A stretch of 64,000 nucleotides of DNA. It comes from Ferruginibacter sp. GTDB taxonomy: Bacteria; Bacteroidota; Bacteroidia; Chitinophagales; Chitinophagaceae. The notes under the pieces were generated by a model, which was not told the DNA's origin, ran no database searches, and worked only from the letters and a program-made list of their open reading frames with translations. The translations under genes were made by a program, and so were the position numbers. Where the stretch lies: the NCBI GenBank assembly GCA_019638575.1, contig JAHBTN010000016.1:1-64000 (forward strand). Direction: 5' to 3'. Below are positions 1 to 9,354 of the stretch, one piece after another. Each line of letters opens with the position of its first letter. Position 1 is the stretch's first letter.

Positions 1-2634
1 CCATCAAACCTGGGTTTAACGCGAGGAACAAATGTTGAATATTGTTTGGTACAAACATTTAACCCTTACACTCATTTACTAATCAATGTAATTTTAGCCA
101 AGGCATTGTTAAGTAAATATTTTAAAGCAGAAACCGAAAACGGCGATTTTGAAAATTATAATGCCGAAGTAAAAATCATACCATGGAAAATAATTACATC
201 ATTTAACGGTAGCGAACTGGCTGGTTTAGAATATGAGCAATTACTTCCATTTGAAGCAAACACTATCGAAAAAATCAGGGAAATAACACCCGATGCACAA
301 CCATTCAGGGTTATTCTTGGCGATTTTGTTACTACAGAAGATGGTACCGGTATTGTACACACAGCCCCGGCATTTGGCGCCGATGACTTTAAAGTAGGCA
401 AAAAAAATAACCTCGGCATATTAACCCTGGTTGATAAACAGGGAAAATTTATAGAAGGTGTAGGCGAATTCAGTAACCGTTATGTAAAGAATTATAAAGA
501 CGATGCCGCCTATGTTGATGTAAATGTAGATATAGCCGTTAAGTTAAAACTACAAAACCGGGCTTTTAAAATTGAAAAGTACGAACACAATTATCCGCAT
601 TGCTGGCGCACCGATAAACCTATCATTTATTACCCGTTAGATGCATGGTTTATTAAAACCACTGCTGTAAAAGACAGGATGATGGAGTTAAATAAAACCA
701 TCAACTGGAAACCTGCAAGCACCGGCACCGGCCGCTTTGGCAACTGGCTGGAGAATATGGTAGATTGGAACCTGAGCCGTAGCCGCTTTTGGGGTACACC
801 ATTGCCCATTTGGAAAACAGAAGAAGATGCTGAAGGCAGGCGTGAAGAAAAATGTATTGGTTCGGTAGAAGAACTTAACATAGAAATTAAAAAAGCTGCA
901 GAAGTTTTAGGTGGCCAAACCAACAAAAATTACCTGCACCAGGGTATCTTAGATTTGCATAAACCTTATGTAGATGAGATTACATTGGTAAGTGATTCGG
1001 GTAAACCAATGAAACGTGTGCCTGATCTTATAGATGTTTGGTTCGATAGTGGCGCCATGCCTTATGCACAATGGCATTTCCCTTTTGAAAATAAAGAAAC
1101 ATTTCAAAAAAACTTCCCGGCCGATTTTATTGCCGAAGGCGTTGATCAAACCCGTGGCTGGTTTTATACTTTACATGCACTGGGTGTATTGTTGTTTGAT
1201 AGCGTTGCATACAAAACCGTAGTAAGCAATGGCTTGGTGCTAGATAAAGCCGGCAACAAAATGAGTAAGCGACTTGGTAATGTGGTTGACCCATTTGTAA
1301 CTATAGATAGTTTTGGTGCCGATGCCACCCGGTGGTATTTAATCACCAATGCATCGCCATGGGATAGTTTAAAATTTGATGTGGAAGGCATTAAAGAAGT
1401 GCAGCGTAAATTTTTTGGTACCCTTTATAATACCTACCAGTTTTTTGCTTTATATGCCAATGTAGATGGATTTAGTTTTAAAGAAAATTATATTCCGGTA
1501 AATGAAAGGCCCGAGATAGACCAATGGATTTTGTCATCGCTAAACTCGTTAATAAAAAATGTGCAGCATAATTTTGATGCCTACGAACCTACACAAGCCG
1601 GGCGTGCTATTGAAGATTTTGTAGATGCCCATTTAAGCAACTGGTATGTAAGGCTTTGCCGCCGCAGGTTTTGGAAAGGCGAGTATGAACACGATAAAAT
1701 TTGTGCATATCAAACATTATACGAGTGCCTTGAAACACTTTGCAAACTGATGGCGCCGGTAGCACCGTTTTTTGCCGATTGGTTATTTAATAACCTCAAC
1801 AAAGTATCCGGCAGGTTTAACAACAATTCAGTACATCATACAGATTTTTCAACAATAAATGAAGCTGTTATTGATACTGACCTTGAAAAAAGAATGCAAC
1901 TGGCCCAGGATATTTCTTCGTTGATATTATCACTTCGCAAAAAAGTAAATCTAAAAGTAAGGCAGCCTTTACAAAAGGTATTTATTCCGGCTATAGATGC
2001 ATCAATGGCAGGGCGTATAAAAAAAGTAGAAGATATCATTAAGGCCGAAACAAATATTAAAGAAGTGGATGTTTTAAGCGTGGAGAATGATTTTATAAAA
2101 AAGAAAGCCAAAGCCAATTTTAAAACGCTGGGTAAAAAGCTGGGTACAAAAATGAAATGGGCTGCAGGGCTAATTGCATCCTTAGATAATGCAGCAATTG
2201 ATAAAATTTTAGAGGAAGGAATTATTTTAAACCCCGAACATAAAAATAACGGTGAGGAACCAATTATAATCCATTCGGAAGACATTGAAGTAACTACCGA
2301 TGAAATCCCGGGTTATGAAATTGCCGTAAATGGACAGCTAACAGTAGCATTAGATATAACTATTTCCGGCGATTTGAAAAAAGAAGGCGATGCCAGGGAA
2401 TTTGTAAACAGGGTTCAAAACCTGCGAAAAGACAGCGGTTTTAACCTTACCGACCGTATAGATGTAACAGTTAGCGAAAATGCAGGGCTACAAGCATCTT
2501 TGATACAATATAAAGATTATATTTGCGCCGAAATTCTGGCAGATTCGCTTGTTTTTTTACCTGAAATAAAAGAGGGTTTTGATATAGAAGTGAATGATGC
2601 CTTATTAACAGTGAACGTACTTAAAAAAGGATAA
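1..2634 (+). CDS. ileS: Isoleucyl-tRNA synthetase, C-terminal part (cut by left window edge)
   Basis: Charges tRNA-Ile with isoleucine in the cytoplasm. The reading frame is open to base 1 with no stop, and the residues before the first possible TTG/ATG already match IleS (start of the LVQTFNPYT segment), so the gene begins left of the window. The HIGH motif therefore lies outside it. Visible are part of the editing (CP1) domain with GTGIVHTAPAFG, the WFDSG and GVDQTRGWFYTLH blocks, the class I KMSKR signature at about 1258-1272, and the anticodon-binding and C-terminal region. It is followed after 4 bp by the DksA-like gene, so the two are probably co-transcribed. Family identity is certain. 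Confidence 0.97.
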   Translation, partial: PSNLGLTRGTNVEYCLVQTFNPYTHLLINVILAKALLSKYFKAETENGDFENYNAEVKIIPWKIITSFNGSELAGLEYEQLLPFEANTIEKIREITPDAQPFRVILGDFVTTEDGTGIVHTAPAFGADDFKVGKKNNLGILTLVDKQGKFIEGVGEFSNRYVKNYKDDAAYVDVNVDIAVKLKLQNRAFKIEKYEHNYPHCWRTDKPIIYYPLDAWFIKTTAVKDRMMELNKTINWKPASTGTGRFGNWLENMVDWNLSRSRFWGTPLPIWKTEEDAEGRREEKCIGSVEELNIEIKKAAEVLGGQTNKNYLHQGILDLHKPYVDEITLVSDSGKPMKRVPDLIDVWFDSGAMPYAQWHFPFENKETFQKNFPADFIAEGVDQTRGWFYTLHALGVLLFDSVAYKTVVSNGLVLDKAGNKMSKRLGNVVDPFVTIDSFGADATRWYLITNASPWDSLKFDVEGIKEVQRKFFGTLYNTYQFFALYANVDGFSFKENYIPVNERPEIDQWILSSLNSLIKNVQHNFDAYEPTQAGRAIEDFVDAHLSNWYVRLCRRRFWKGEYEHDKICAYQTLYECLETLCKLMAPVAPFFADWLFNNLNKVSGRFNNNSVHHTDFSTINEAVIDTDLEKRMQLAQDISSLILSLRKKVNLKVRQPLQKVFIPAIDASMAGRIKKVEDIIKAETNIKEVDVLSVENDFIKKKAKANFKTLGKKLGTKMKWAAGLIASLDNAAIDKILEEGIILNPEHKNNGEEPIIIHSEDIEVTTDEIPGYEIAVNGQLTVALDITISGDLKKEGDAREFVNRVQNLRKDSGFNLTDRIDVTVSENAGLQASLIQYKDYICAEILADSLVFLPEIKEGFDIEVNDALLTVNVLKKG

Positions 2635-2638
2635 TAGT

Positions 2639-3484
2639 ATGGCAACAAAGAAAAAAGCAGCTAAACCTGCAGCTAAAAAAACAGTAAAACCAGTTAAAAA
2701 AGCAGCTCCTAAAAAGCCGGCAGCCAAAAAACCGGTGGCTAAAAAACCTGCTGCAAAACCTGTAGCTAAAAAAACAGCAAAACAAGTTAAAAAAGCCCCT
2801 AAAAAGGCCGTTGTTGTAAAAAAAGCCGTAAAGCCTGTAGCAAAGGCTGCTTCTAAAAAACCTGTAGCAAAACCTATGAAAAAGAAAGTTGAAGTGAAAA
2901 AAACAGCTACAAAACCTGTAGCCGTAAAAAAAGAATCAGTAAAAACTGCAATACCGGTAAAATCAAAATCTCCCGAAAAGGCAAAGGATATTAAAATTAC
3001 TCCAGCCAAGGCTGTGGTATTACCAAAAATCAGCACTAAAACATCACGTAAATATCAACCCGAGTTTACAAAATCAATTTTAGATCAGCCAAAACACGAT
3101 TTAGGTACACCCATTGTTAGGTATAGCGACGCTGAATTGGCTGAATTCAGGGATATTATTCTTCGTAAATTAGAATCTGCTAAAAAAGAACTTGCCTATT
3201 TACAAGGATTAATTACCCGTAAAGACGAAATGGGTGGTGATAATGATGATGCCCGTTATATGACTATGGAAGATGGAAGCATGAGCATGGAAAGGGAGCA
3301 GCTAAGCCAAATGGCAAGCCGCCAAATTACGTTTATAGATCATCTTGAAAAAGCTATCATGCGAATTGAAAATAAAACTTATGGTATTTGCAGGGTAACC
3401 GGCCAGTTAATTGATAAAGCCCGTTTACGTGCCGTACCACATGCAACCCTTAGTATGGAAGCTAAAATGGGAGCAATGAAGTAA
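2639..3484 (+). CDS. TraR/DksA-family protein with histone-H1-like Lys/Ala/Pro tail
   Basis: 281 residues. The first ~100-130 are a low-complexity Ala/Lys/Pro/Val tail built from AKKP/AKKPV-type repeats, resembling bacterial histone-H1-like proteins. Residues ~145-281 carry a DksA/TraR-like helical hairpin followed by a remnant of the C4 zinc finger (YGICRVTGQLI...RLRAVPHATLS). Only one of the four expected cysteines remains: positions normally C-x2-C and C-x2-C read C-x2-T and S-x2-A. DksA-family proteins bind the RNA polymerase secondary channel; whether this one does is unknown. The basic tail suggests nucleic-acid contact (inference). It starts 4 bp after ileS and ends at a strong terminator. 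In many Bacteroidota this slot, between ileS and lspA, holds a dksA-like gene; lspA is not here. Confidence 0.85.
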   Translation: MATKKKAAKPAAKKTVKPVKKAAPKKPAAKKPVAKKPAAKPVAKKTAKQVKKAPKKAVVVKKAVKPVAKAASKKPVAKPMKKKVEVKKTATKPVAVKKESVKTAIPVKSKSPEKAKDIKITPAKAVVLPKISTKTSRKYQPEFTKSILDQPKHDLGTPIVRYSDAELAEFRDIILRKLESAKKELAYLQGLITRKDEMGGDNDDARYMTMEDGSMSMEREQLSQMASRQITFIDHLEKAIMRIENKTYGICRVTGQLIDKARLRAVPHATLSMEAKMGAMK

Positions 3485-3514
3485 AATAACATCTTAACTT
3501 TATTTAGTAATAAT

Positions 3515-3550
3515 AAAAAGAGGCTGGTTTAAAAACCAGCCTCTTTTTTT
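3515..3550 (+). terminator. Rho-independent terminator after ileS/DksA-like operon
   Basis: A near-perfect hairpin with arms AAAGAGGCTGGTTT and AAACCAGCCTCTTT around a short A-rich loop is followed by a run of seven or more T. It lies 31 bp after the stop codon of the DksA-like gene. Confidence 0.9.
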
Positions 3551-3610
3551 ATTTAATAGATTTACAATATTAATTTAATCTTTAAAAAATGCCTCCCGGC
3601 AAAAATTACC

Positions 3611-3961
3611 ATGTTTAAAAAATTAAGAACTGTAATTTATCATGTAAGCGACCTGCAAAAAGCAAAAGAATGGTACACTGCATTAACCGGCATACAGCCT
3701 TATTTTGATGAACCTTTTTATGTTGGGTTTGATATAAATGGATTTGAACTTGGCCTTGATCCTGATTTTGATGATGTACTTGAAAGAGGCACACAGGCTG
3801 TAGCTTATTGGAAAGTTGATGATATTGGTAATACAGTAAAAAAATTTAAAAAGGCAGGAGCTGTCATCTGTAGCAAGGTTAAAGAAGTAGGTGGTGGCAT
3901 AAAAGTAGCCACACTTGTAGATCCCTGGGGAAATGCTATAGGGTTGATTGAAGAAAACTAA
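3611..3961 (+). CDS. VOC (glyoxalase/bleomycin-resistance) family protein
   Basis: 116 residues, a single vicinal-oxygen-chelate module of two beta-alpha-beta-beta-beta halves: residues ~1-55 (RTVIYHVSDLQKAKEWYTALTG) and ~60-116 (YWKVDDIGNTVKKFKKAGA, ending DPWGNAIGLIEEN). VOC proteins include metal-dependent isomerases, dioxygenases and drug-binding proteins. The substrate cannot be told from this sequence. It stands alone between two terminators, convergent with fusA, so it is probably monocistronic. Start ATG 3611 is the first in frame and gives the canonical N-terminus. Confidence 0.85.
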   Translation: MFKKLRTVIYHVSDLQKAKEWYTALTGIQPYFDEPFYVGFDINGFELGLDPDFDDVLERGTQAVAYWKVDDIGNTVKKFKKAGAVICSKVKEVGGGIKVATLVDPWGNAIGLIEEN

Positions 3962-4000
3962 TTTCAGTTTCTGTTTTAATATTCAGAAACATAGGTAAAA

Positions 4001-4036
4001 AAAGAGGCTGTCTTTTTGAGACAGCCTCTTTATATT
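4001..4036. terminator. Bidirectional terminator between VOC gene and fusA
   Basis: A 13-bp stem (AAAGAGGCTGTCT / AGACAGCCTCTTT) with a TTTTG loop has an A run on its left and T-rich sequence on its right. It can therefore act on both strands, between the convergent VOC (+) and fusA (-) genes. Confidence 0.85.
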
Positions 4037-4085
4037 TTTCCTGCTAATTACTTTTATTTTACATATTGCTTAGCAGGGTTGATTA

Positions 4086-6242
4086 TTAATCTTCAGCAAT
4101 TTTTACTTTACCTTTTTGCTTAGCAATCACTTCTTCTGCTATATTGTTTGGTGCAGGGTTGTAATGACTAAACTCCATGGTAGAAGTAGCACGGCCACTT
4201 GATAAAGAGCGCAGCTGTGTTACATAACCAAACATTTCGCTCAAAGGTACTTTGGCTTTAATAACCTGTACGCCATGTTTACTATCCATTCCTTCCAACA
4301 TACCACGGCGGCGGTTCAGGTCTCCTGTAACATCACCCATGTATTGATCCGGAGTTAAAACTTCAACTTTCATAATGGGTTCCAATAAAACCGGTTTTGC
4401 TTTACGGCCAGCTTCACGAAAACCTTGTTTAGCACAAAGTTCAAATGACATAGCATCAGAGTCCACCTGGTGAAATGAACCATCCTTTACAGTAATCTTC
4501 AAGTTCTCCATGGGGTAACCTGCAAGCACACCTGTTGTCATTGCAGTTTCAAAACCTTTTTGAATAGCCGGAACAAATTCTTTTGGAATACTACCACCAA
4601 ACAATTTATTTTCAAACTGGAAGTTTGTTTTACCATTATTTTCTTTCAAAAATTCCTCATCGGCAGGCCCTAAATCAAAAATGATATCAGCAAATTTACC
4701 ACGGCCACCGGTTTGTTTTTTCAATATTTCCCTGTGCTCAATGGTACTTTGGAAAGCTTCTTTATAAGCAACCTGTGGTGCTCCCTGGTTAATTTCCACT
4801 TTAAATTCCCTTTTCATCCTGTCTATAATAATTTCCAGGTGCAATTCGCCCATTCCACTTAAAATGGTTTGGCCTGTATCTTCATCTGTTTTAACTTTTA
4901 AAGTAGGGTCTTCTTCTACCAGTTTAGCAATTGCTATACTCATCTTATCAACGTCAGCCTGTGTTTTAGGTTCTACAGCAATGGCAATAACCGGTTCAGG
5001 AAAGGTCATCGCCTCCAGTATAATCGGGTTCTTTTCGTTACAAAGTGTATCACCTGTTTTTATATCTTTAAAACCTACAGCCGCACCAATATCACCTGCT
5101 TCTATAAAATCAACAGGATTTTGTTTGTTGGCATGCATCTGCATGATACGGCTTATACGTTCATTTTTACCTGTACGGGTATTTAAAACATATGAACCTG
5201 AATCTAAGTGACCACTATAGGCCCTAAAGAACGCTAAACGGCCTACAAACGGGTCGGTCATAATCTTAAATGCCAATGCACTGAAGGGTTCTTTTGGATC
5301 GCAATGGCGCACTAAATCTTCTCCCGTATCAGGATTAGTACCTTTTACCGCTTCAATATCCATTGGGCCAGGCAGATAACGTACAATAGCATCCAATGCT
5401 GTTTGTACACCTTTGTTTTTAAAAGATGAACCACACATCATTGGGATAATTGAAATATCAATAGTTGCCTTACGGATTGCTTCATGTATTTCTTCTTCGG
5501 TAATAGTGTTAGGATCATCAAAGAATTTCTCCAGTAATTTATCATCATAATCAGCTACCGCTTCAATCAGGTGCTGCCTCCATTCATCCACATCAGCTTT
5601 CATATCTTCTGGTATGGGCACTTCATTGTAAGTCATTCCCTGTGTAGCATCATCCCAAACCATCGCTTTCATGGTAATCAAATCAACCACACCTTTAAAA
5701 CTATCTTCTGCACCAATAGGTAATTGTAACGGTACGGCCTTAGCGCCAAGCATTTCTTTAATTTGTTTTACCACATTTAAGAAATCTGCACCGGCACGGT
5801 CCATTTTATTTACAAAACCAATACGAGGTACTTTGTAACGGTTAGCCTGGCGCCATACAGTTTCAGATTGTGGTTCAACACCACTTACTGCACAAAAAAG
5901 TGCAAGTAAGCCATCCAGTACACGTAAAGAACGTTCTACCTCTACGGTAAAATCAACGTGGCCCGGGGTGTCAATAATGTTGAATTTGTATTGCTTGGTA
6001 GTTGGTGTTTTTTTACCCTGATCCATCGGAAAATTCCAAAAGCAAGTAGTTGCTGCCGATGTGATGGTGATACCACGTTCCTGCTCCTGTGCCATCCAGT
6101 CCATAGTAGCGGCGCCATCATGCACCTCACCTATTTTATGGTTAACACCAGTATAGTATAATATACGCTCGGTGGTAGTGGTTTTACCGGCATCAATATG
6201 AGCGGCAATACCAAAGTTTCGTTGATAACGTAAATCTGCCAT
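4086..6242 (-). CDS. fusA: Translation elongation factor G
   Basis: 718 residues, the normal length for EF-G, which drives GTP-dependent ribosomal translocation and, with RRF, recycling. The G domain shows the P-loop AHIDAGKT (14-21), switch II DTPGH with the catalytic histidine H95, and NKMD (145-148). Domains II-V follow in order. Start ATG 6242 gives the canonical [20 protein letters not shown]. Usually fusA follows rpsL and rpsG; here it stands alone, with rpsG-rpsL about 6.3 kb away on the same strand and a sugar-metabolism group in between. A 390-bp upstream region holds a -7 motif far from the start, suggesting a long leader. Confidence 0.98.
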   Translation of the reverse strand: MADLRYQRNFGIAAHIDAGKTTTTERILYYTGVNHKIGEVHDGAATMDWMAQEQERGITITSAATTCFWNFPMDQGKKTPTTKQYKFNIIDTPGHVDFTVEVERSLRVLDGLLALFCAVSGVEPQSETVWRQANRYKVPRIGFVNKMDRAGADFLNVVKQIKEMLGAKAVPLQLPIGAEDSFKGVVDLITMKAMVWDDATQGMTYNEVPIPEDMKADVDEWRQHLIEAVADYDDKLLEKFFDDPNTITEEEIHEAIRKATIDISIIPMMCGSSFKNKGVQTALDAIVRYLPGPMDIEAVKGTNPDTGEDLVRHCDPKEPFSALAFKIMTDPFVGRLAFFRAYSGHLDSGSYVLNTRTGKNERISRIMQMHANKQNPVDFIEAGDIGAAVGFKDIKTGDTLCNEKNPIILEAMTFPEPVIAIAVEPKTQADVDKMSIAIAKLVEEDPTLKVKTDEDTGQTILSGMGELHLEIIIDRMKREFKVEINQGAPQVAYKEAFQSTIEHREILKKQTGGRGKFADIIFDLGPADEEFLKENNGKTNFQFENKLFGGSIPKEFVPAIQKGFETAMTTGVLAGYPMENLKITVKDGSFHQVDSDAMSFELCAKQGFREAGRKAKPVLLEPIMKVEVLTPDQYMGDVTGDLNRRRGMLEGMDSKHGVQVIKAKVPLSEMFGYVTQLRSLSSGRATSTMEFSHYNPAPNNIAEEVIAKQKGKVKIAED

Positions 6243-6485
6243 TTTTAAATGTTTATTTTTTTATTTTTTATAATTATGAGCCCGGCTTTTGAATCTTAAT
6301 CAAGCTTCATTGGCGTCGCACTCTTGTACTGTATTTCTTTGCTGATCTTGTTCGCTTTTTTAAAGCATACCCCGTTGCAGGTGTTTTGCTATTTGGCAAA
6401 ACCAGGGGCGATATGTATGATTAAACTCTCATAGTATGCTAAATAAGTACAGCTCATCCAATCATTGCTGTATCTTTTAGCGGCG

Positions 6486-6493
6486 CAAATGTA
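6486..6493 (-). promoter_or_regulatory. Candidate -7 box for fusA (TACATTTG)
   Basis: On the minus strand TACATTTG matches the Bacteroidota -7 consensus TAnnTTTG. It lies about 240 nt upstream of the fusA start. No good -33 TTTG is seen at the usual spacing, so this is a candidate only. Confidence 0.4.
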
Positions 6494-6534
6494 CGCATTA
6501 TTTTAATAATTTCATCATCATTTTGCACAAATAT

Positions 6535-6567
6535 TAATGAAAATGCCCGGCAATAAAACCGGGCATT
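6535..6567 (-). terminator. Terminator after the MFS transporter gene
   Basis: A 9-bp GC-rich stem (AATGCCCGG / CCGGGCATT) is followed on the minus strand by a T-rich stretch (TTTTCATT). It lies about 70 nt beyond the MFS stop codon and upstream of the fusA promoter box. Confidence 0.7.
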
Positions 6568-6634
6568 AGTTAGCTTAAACCTGTATAATCAATCACTTAA
6601 TAAAATTAACTGCTGGTTTTTAATCATCCTCTTA

Positions 6635-7939
6635 TCACACCTGGTTTACTATAGCTTTTTTATCGTTTTTAAAAGTTATAAAAAACAGCAGGGCTACACC
6701 GGCTGCAAACAGGCAGGGCATTATCCAAATATTTTGCCAATGGTGGTTCACTATTTTTCCTGCAGCATCGGCAATGGCATTGCTATCGGTGTACTTGCCG
6801 GCTAACCAAAAACCAATATACATTCCCACACCATAAGTGGCAAGGGTAATTAACCCCTGTGCTGCCGAGCGTATTTTCTCGCCTGCTTTCCTATCAGTAT
6901 AAATCTGCCCTGTTACAAAAAAGAAATCATAACAAACACCATGTAAAATAATACCTGTATATAGCATCCAAATACCTGCACCTGTATTACCATAAGCAAA
7001 TAAAAGATAACGCAGCACCCAGGCAATCATGCCAATCAATAACATTTGTTTTACTCCATAACGTTTAAAAAATACAGGCATTAAAAATAAAAACAAGGCT
7101 TCGCTCATTTGCCCCATCGTCATTTTTGCAGCAGCTTGTTCCATACCACTTTCATTTAAAAACTGGTTGGCGCTGCCATAATAAAATGCCAGTGGAATGC
7201 ATATCATTACAGAAGCAATGAAAAAGACAAGGTAATTCTTATCCTTCAGCAGTTTTATGGCATCCAGCCCAATTACTTCTGCAAAAGAAACATTTTGGCC
7301 TGCTTTAGGTGGCGGGGTGTTGGGCAAAAAGAAACTATAAATACCAAATGCAGCAGAAATGATTGCTGCAATTAAAAAAGTTATATTAAGTTTTGAAGCC
7401 GCTGCCTGCAAAGCTGCCTTTGCTTCTGCAGTGGCATTTTCTACCGTACCTGCTTTAACTAATTCTGACGCAGGCTCCCAGGCCATCCATCCTATTATTA
7501 ATCCTGCCACAATCCAACCAATAGTACCCCAAAGCCGCAAACCGGCAAATTGTTTTTCTGCATCAGTTACCTGTTTTAATGCAATGGCATTTACCAATGC
7601 CAATGTTGGCATATAAATAATCATATACAACAGCAAAAAGCTATAAAACGACCCAAAACTTGTTTGTGTAGAAATATAATAAAGCAAGGCAGCACCAACC
7701 AAATGTAAAATGCCCAATATTTTTTGTGCAGAAAAAAAACGGTCGGCAATCATACCAATAATAAAAGGCGCAATAATGGCACCCAGGCATTGTGTACCAT
7801 AAGCTAATCCTGTTTGACCGCCGTCGGCTCCTATTTTGCCCATGGTTAAATATGTACCCATGGTAACAAACCAAATGCCCCAAACAAAAAAATTAAGGAA
7901 CATCATCAGCGATAGCTTGAATCTTATAACTGGTTTCAT
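6635..7939 (-). CDS. MFS transporter, nucleoside:H+ symporter (NupG-like) family
   Basis: 434 residues with about 12 hydrophobic segments and no signal peptide, an inner-membrane permease. The opening (FKLSLMMFLNFFVWGIWFVTMGTYL) and the GLRLWGTIGWIVAG block near residue 135 are typical of the NupG/XapB-like branch of the major facilitator superfamily. In Bacteroidota this branch often sits beside sugar-oxidoreductase genes. It is divergent from the Gfo/Idh/MocA gene, with 219 bp between them, so import of the sugar, or of its keto derivative, used by that cluster is a reasonable guess. The true substrate is unknown. Confidence 0.85.
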   Translation of the reverse strand: MKPVIRFKLSLMMFLNFFVWGIWFVTMGTYLTMGKIGADGGQTGLAYGTQCLGAIIAPFIIGMIADRFFSAQKILGILHLVGAALLYYISTQTSFGSFYSFLLLYMIIYMPTLALVNAIALKQVTDAEKQFAGLRLWGTIGWIVAGLIIGWMAWEPASELVKAGTVENATAEAKAALQAAASKLNITFLIAAIISAAFGIYSFFLPNTPPPKAGQNVSFAEVIGLDAIKLLKDKNYLVFFIASVMICIPLAFYYGSANQFLNESGMEQAAAKMTMGQMSEALFLFLMPVFFKRYGVKQMLLIGMIAWVLRYLLFAYGNTGAGIWMLYTGIILHGVCYDFFFVTGQIYTDRKAGEKIRSAAQGLITLATYGVGMYIGFWLAGKYTDSNAIADAAGKIVNHHWQNIWIMPCLFAAGVALLFFITFKNDKKAIVNQV

Positions 7940-8032
7940 GCAATTAGTATTTATCTGGTAATTTAAAAATGGTTTTCAGTTAATATTATTTTTTCTGCAG
8001 CATAATTTGATATAGTTTGAAAAATACGATAT

Positions 8033-8040
8033 TAATTTTG
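8033..8040 (+). promoter_or_regulatory. Candidate -7 box for the keto-sugar operon (TAATTTTG)
   Basis: TAATTTTG fits TAnnTTTG. TTTG sequences lie 23 bp and 13 bp upstream of it, neither at the ideal spacing. It is in the divergent region between the MFS gene and the oxidoreductase, about 118 bp before the latter's ATG. Confidence 0.3.
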
Positions 8041-8158
8041 ACTAGAACATAAATATACTTAACAGGTTCAACAATGAATTACTTTTGGTTAAATAAAATA
8101 ATTAACTTCAACTACATTTACCCGGTAAATTATTTCTAACCACAATTAATAAGCAGCA

Positions 8159-9316
8159 ATGCAATCAAAAATAAAAATGGGGATGGTTGGCGGTGGTAAA
8201 GATGCTTTTATTGGCGCTGTACACCGCATGGCTGCAAATTTAGATGGCCATATTGAGTTGGTTTGTGGTGCATTTAGCAGCAATGCCCAAAAAAGCAAAG
8301 AAAGTGGTGAGAGCCTTTACCTGCCTGCAAACAGGGTTTATGACAGCTATGACGAAATGTTTGAAAAAGAAAATTTGCTGCCACCCGCCCAAAGAATGGA
8401 TTTTGTAAGTATTGTAACGCCCAATCACCTGCATTTTGAACCTGCAAAAATGGCTTTAGAAAAAGGGTTTGATGTAGTATTGGACAAGCCCATGACCTTA
8501 ACCCTTGCACAAGCAAAAGAATTAAAAACAATTGTTGATAAAACAGGAAAGTTGTTTTGCCTTACACATACCTATACCGGTTACCCGATGATTAAAGAGG
8601 CAAAAGAACTGGTAAGGCAAAATAAATTAGGCGCCATAAGAAAAATTTATGTGAGTTATCCGCAGGGATGGTTAAGCACATTTTTAGAAGCATCTAATAA
8701 TAAACAAGCTGCATGGCGTACCGATCCAAATAAAAGCGGCATTGCAGGCAGCATGGGTGATATAGGTGTACATGCATTTAACCTGGCCGAATATGTAACC
8801 GGGCTAAGTGTAACCGAAGTTTGTGCACACATAAATATTGTAGTACCCAACCGTAAACTTGATGATGATGGCACTGTACTTTTGAAATTTAATAATGGCG
8901 CTACAGGCATGTTATATGCTACACAAGTAGCTGCCGGCGAAGAAAATAATATTTGCATAAACATCTATGGCGAAAAAGGCGGGCTTGAATGGAAACAACA
9001 AGATAGCAATACCCTGTTGGTTAAATGGCTTGATAAGCCTGCAGAAATTTACCGGGCTGGCAATGATTATTTAAGCCCGCTTGCAAAATTCAATTGCAGG
9101 GTTCCGCCCGGGCATACCGAAGGGTACCTGGAAGCTTTTGCAAACCTGTACAGGAATTTTGCATTAACAGTAAGGGCAAAAAACAGCGGTGCAACAGCAT
9201 TAGAAGAATGGAAAGACTTTCCGGGTATAGAGGAAGGTATAAGAGGAATGGCATTTATTGAAAATGTAATTGCAAGCGGTAAAGACAACAACAAATGGAA
9301 AACATTTGATGTTTAA
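8159..9316 (+). CDS. Gfo/Idh/MocA family NAD(P)-dependent sugar oxidoreductase
   Basis: 385 residues. The N-terminal Rossmann fold starts with KMGMVGGGKDAFIGAVHRM (glycine-rich loop at 11-13), and the family EKP motif appears as DKP (109-111). The C-terminal alpha/beta domain carries GDIGVHAFNLAEYVTG, with the likely catalytic aspartate and histidine. There is no signal peptide or twin-arginine motif, so the protein is cytoplasmic, unlike the exported members of this family. Such enzymes oxidise or reduce sugar or cyclitol hydroxyls; next to a DUF1080 protein a 3-hydroxyl/3-keto-sugar reaction is likely (inference). It leads a four-gene same-strand group with short gaps. Confidence 0.9.
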   Translation: MQSKIKMGMVGGGKDAFIGAVHRMAANLDGHIELVCGAFSSNAQKSKESGESLYLPANRVYDSYDEMFEKENLLPPAQRMDFVSIVTPNHLHFEPAKMALEKGFDVVLDKPMTLTLAQAKELKTIVDKTGKLFCLTHTYTGYPMIKEAKELVRQNKLGAIRKIYVSYPQGWLSTFLEASNNKQAAWRTDPNKSGIAGSMGDIGVHAFNLAEYVTGLSVTEVCAHINIVVPNRKLDDDGTVLLKFNNGATGMLYATQVAAGEENNICINIYGEKGGLEWKQQDSNTLLVKWLDKPAEIYRAGNDYLSPLAKFNCRVPPGHTEGYLEAFANLYRNFALTVRAKNSGATALEEWKDFPGIEEGIRGMAFIENVIASGKDNNKWKTFDV

Positions 9317-9354
9317 AATGGTTACACTTAAATTGAGGATAGAAATTATTGGTC

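Larger units (their letters stand above)
6243..6634. other. Long intergenic region: fusA leader and MFS gene terminator
   Basis: 392 bp without a convincing gene. On the minus strand it runs from the MFS terminator through a TAnnTTTG promoter box into a leader of about 240 nt before fusA. The leader contains a small hairpin (TTTTGC...GCAAAA, about 6386-6405) and only very short ORFs (a few codons). No tRNA or known riboswitch was recognised. Confidence 0.5.

Noticed and set aside
1836-2285. Minus-strand frame inside ileS
   Set aside because: It lies opposite conserved ileS codons, has no family signature and no promoter.
2605-3036. Minus-strand frame of 143 codons opposite the lysine-rich tail
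   Set aside because: It is the reverse complement of AAA/GCA-rich repeats, giving a Phe/Ala-rich pseudo-membrane protein with no start context.
6243-6634. tRNA or riboswitch in the fusA leader
   Set aside because: No cloverleaf or GTTCGAATC-type T-arm and no recognisable riboswitch core; only a small hairpin is seen.
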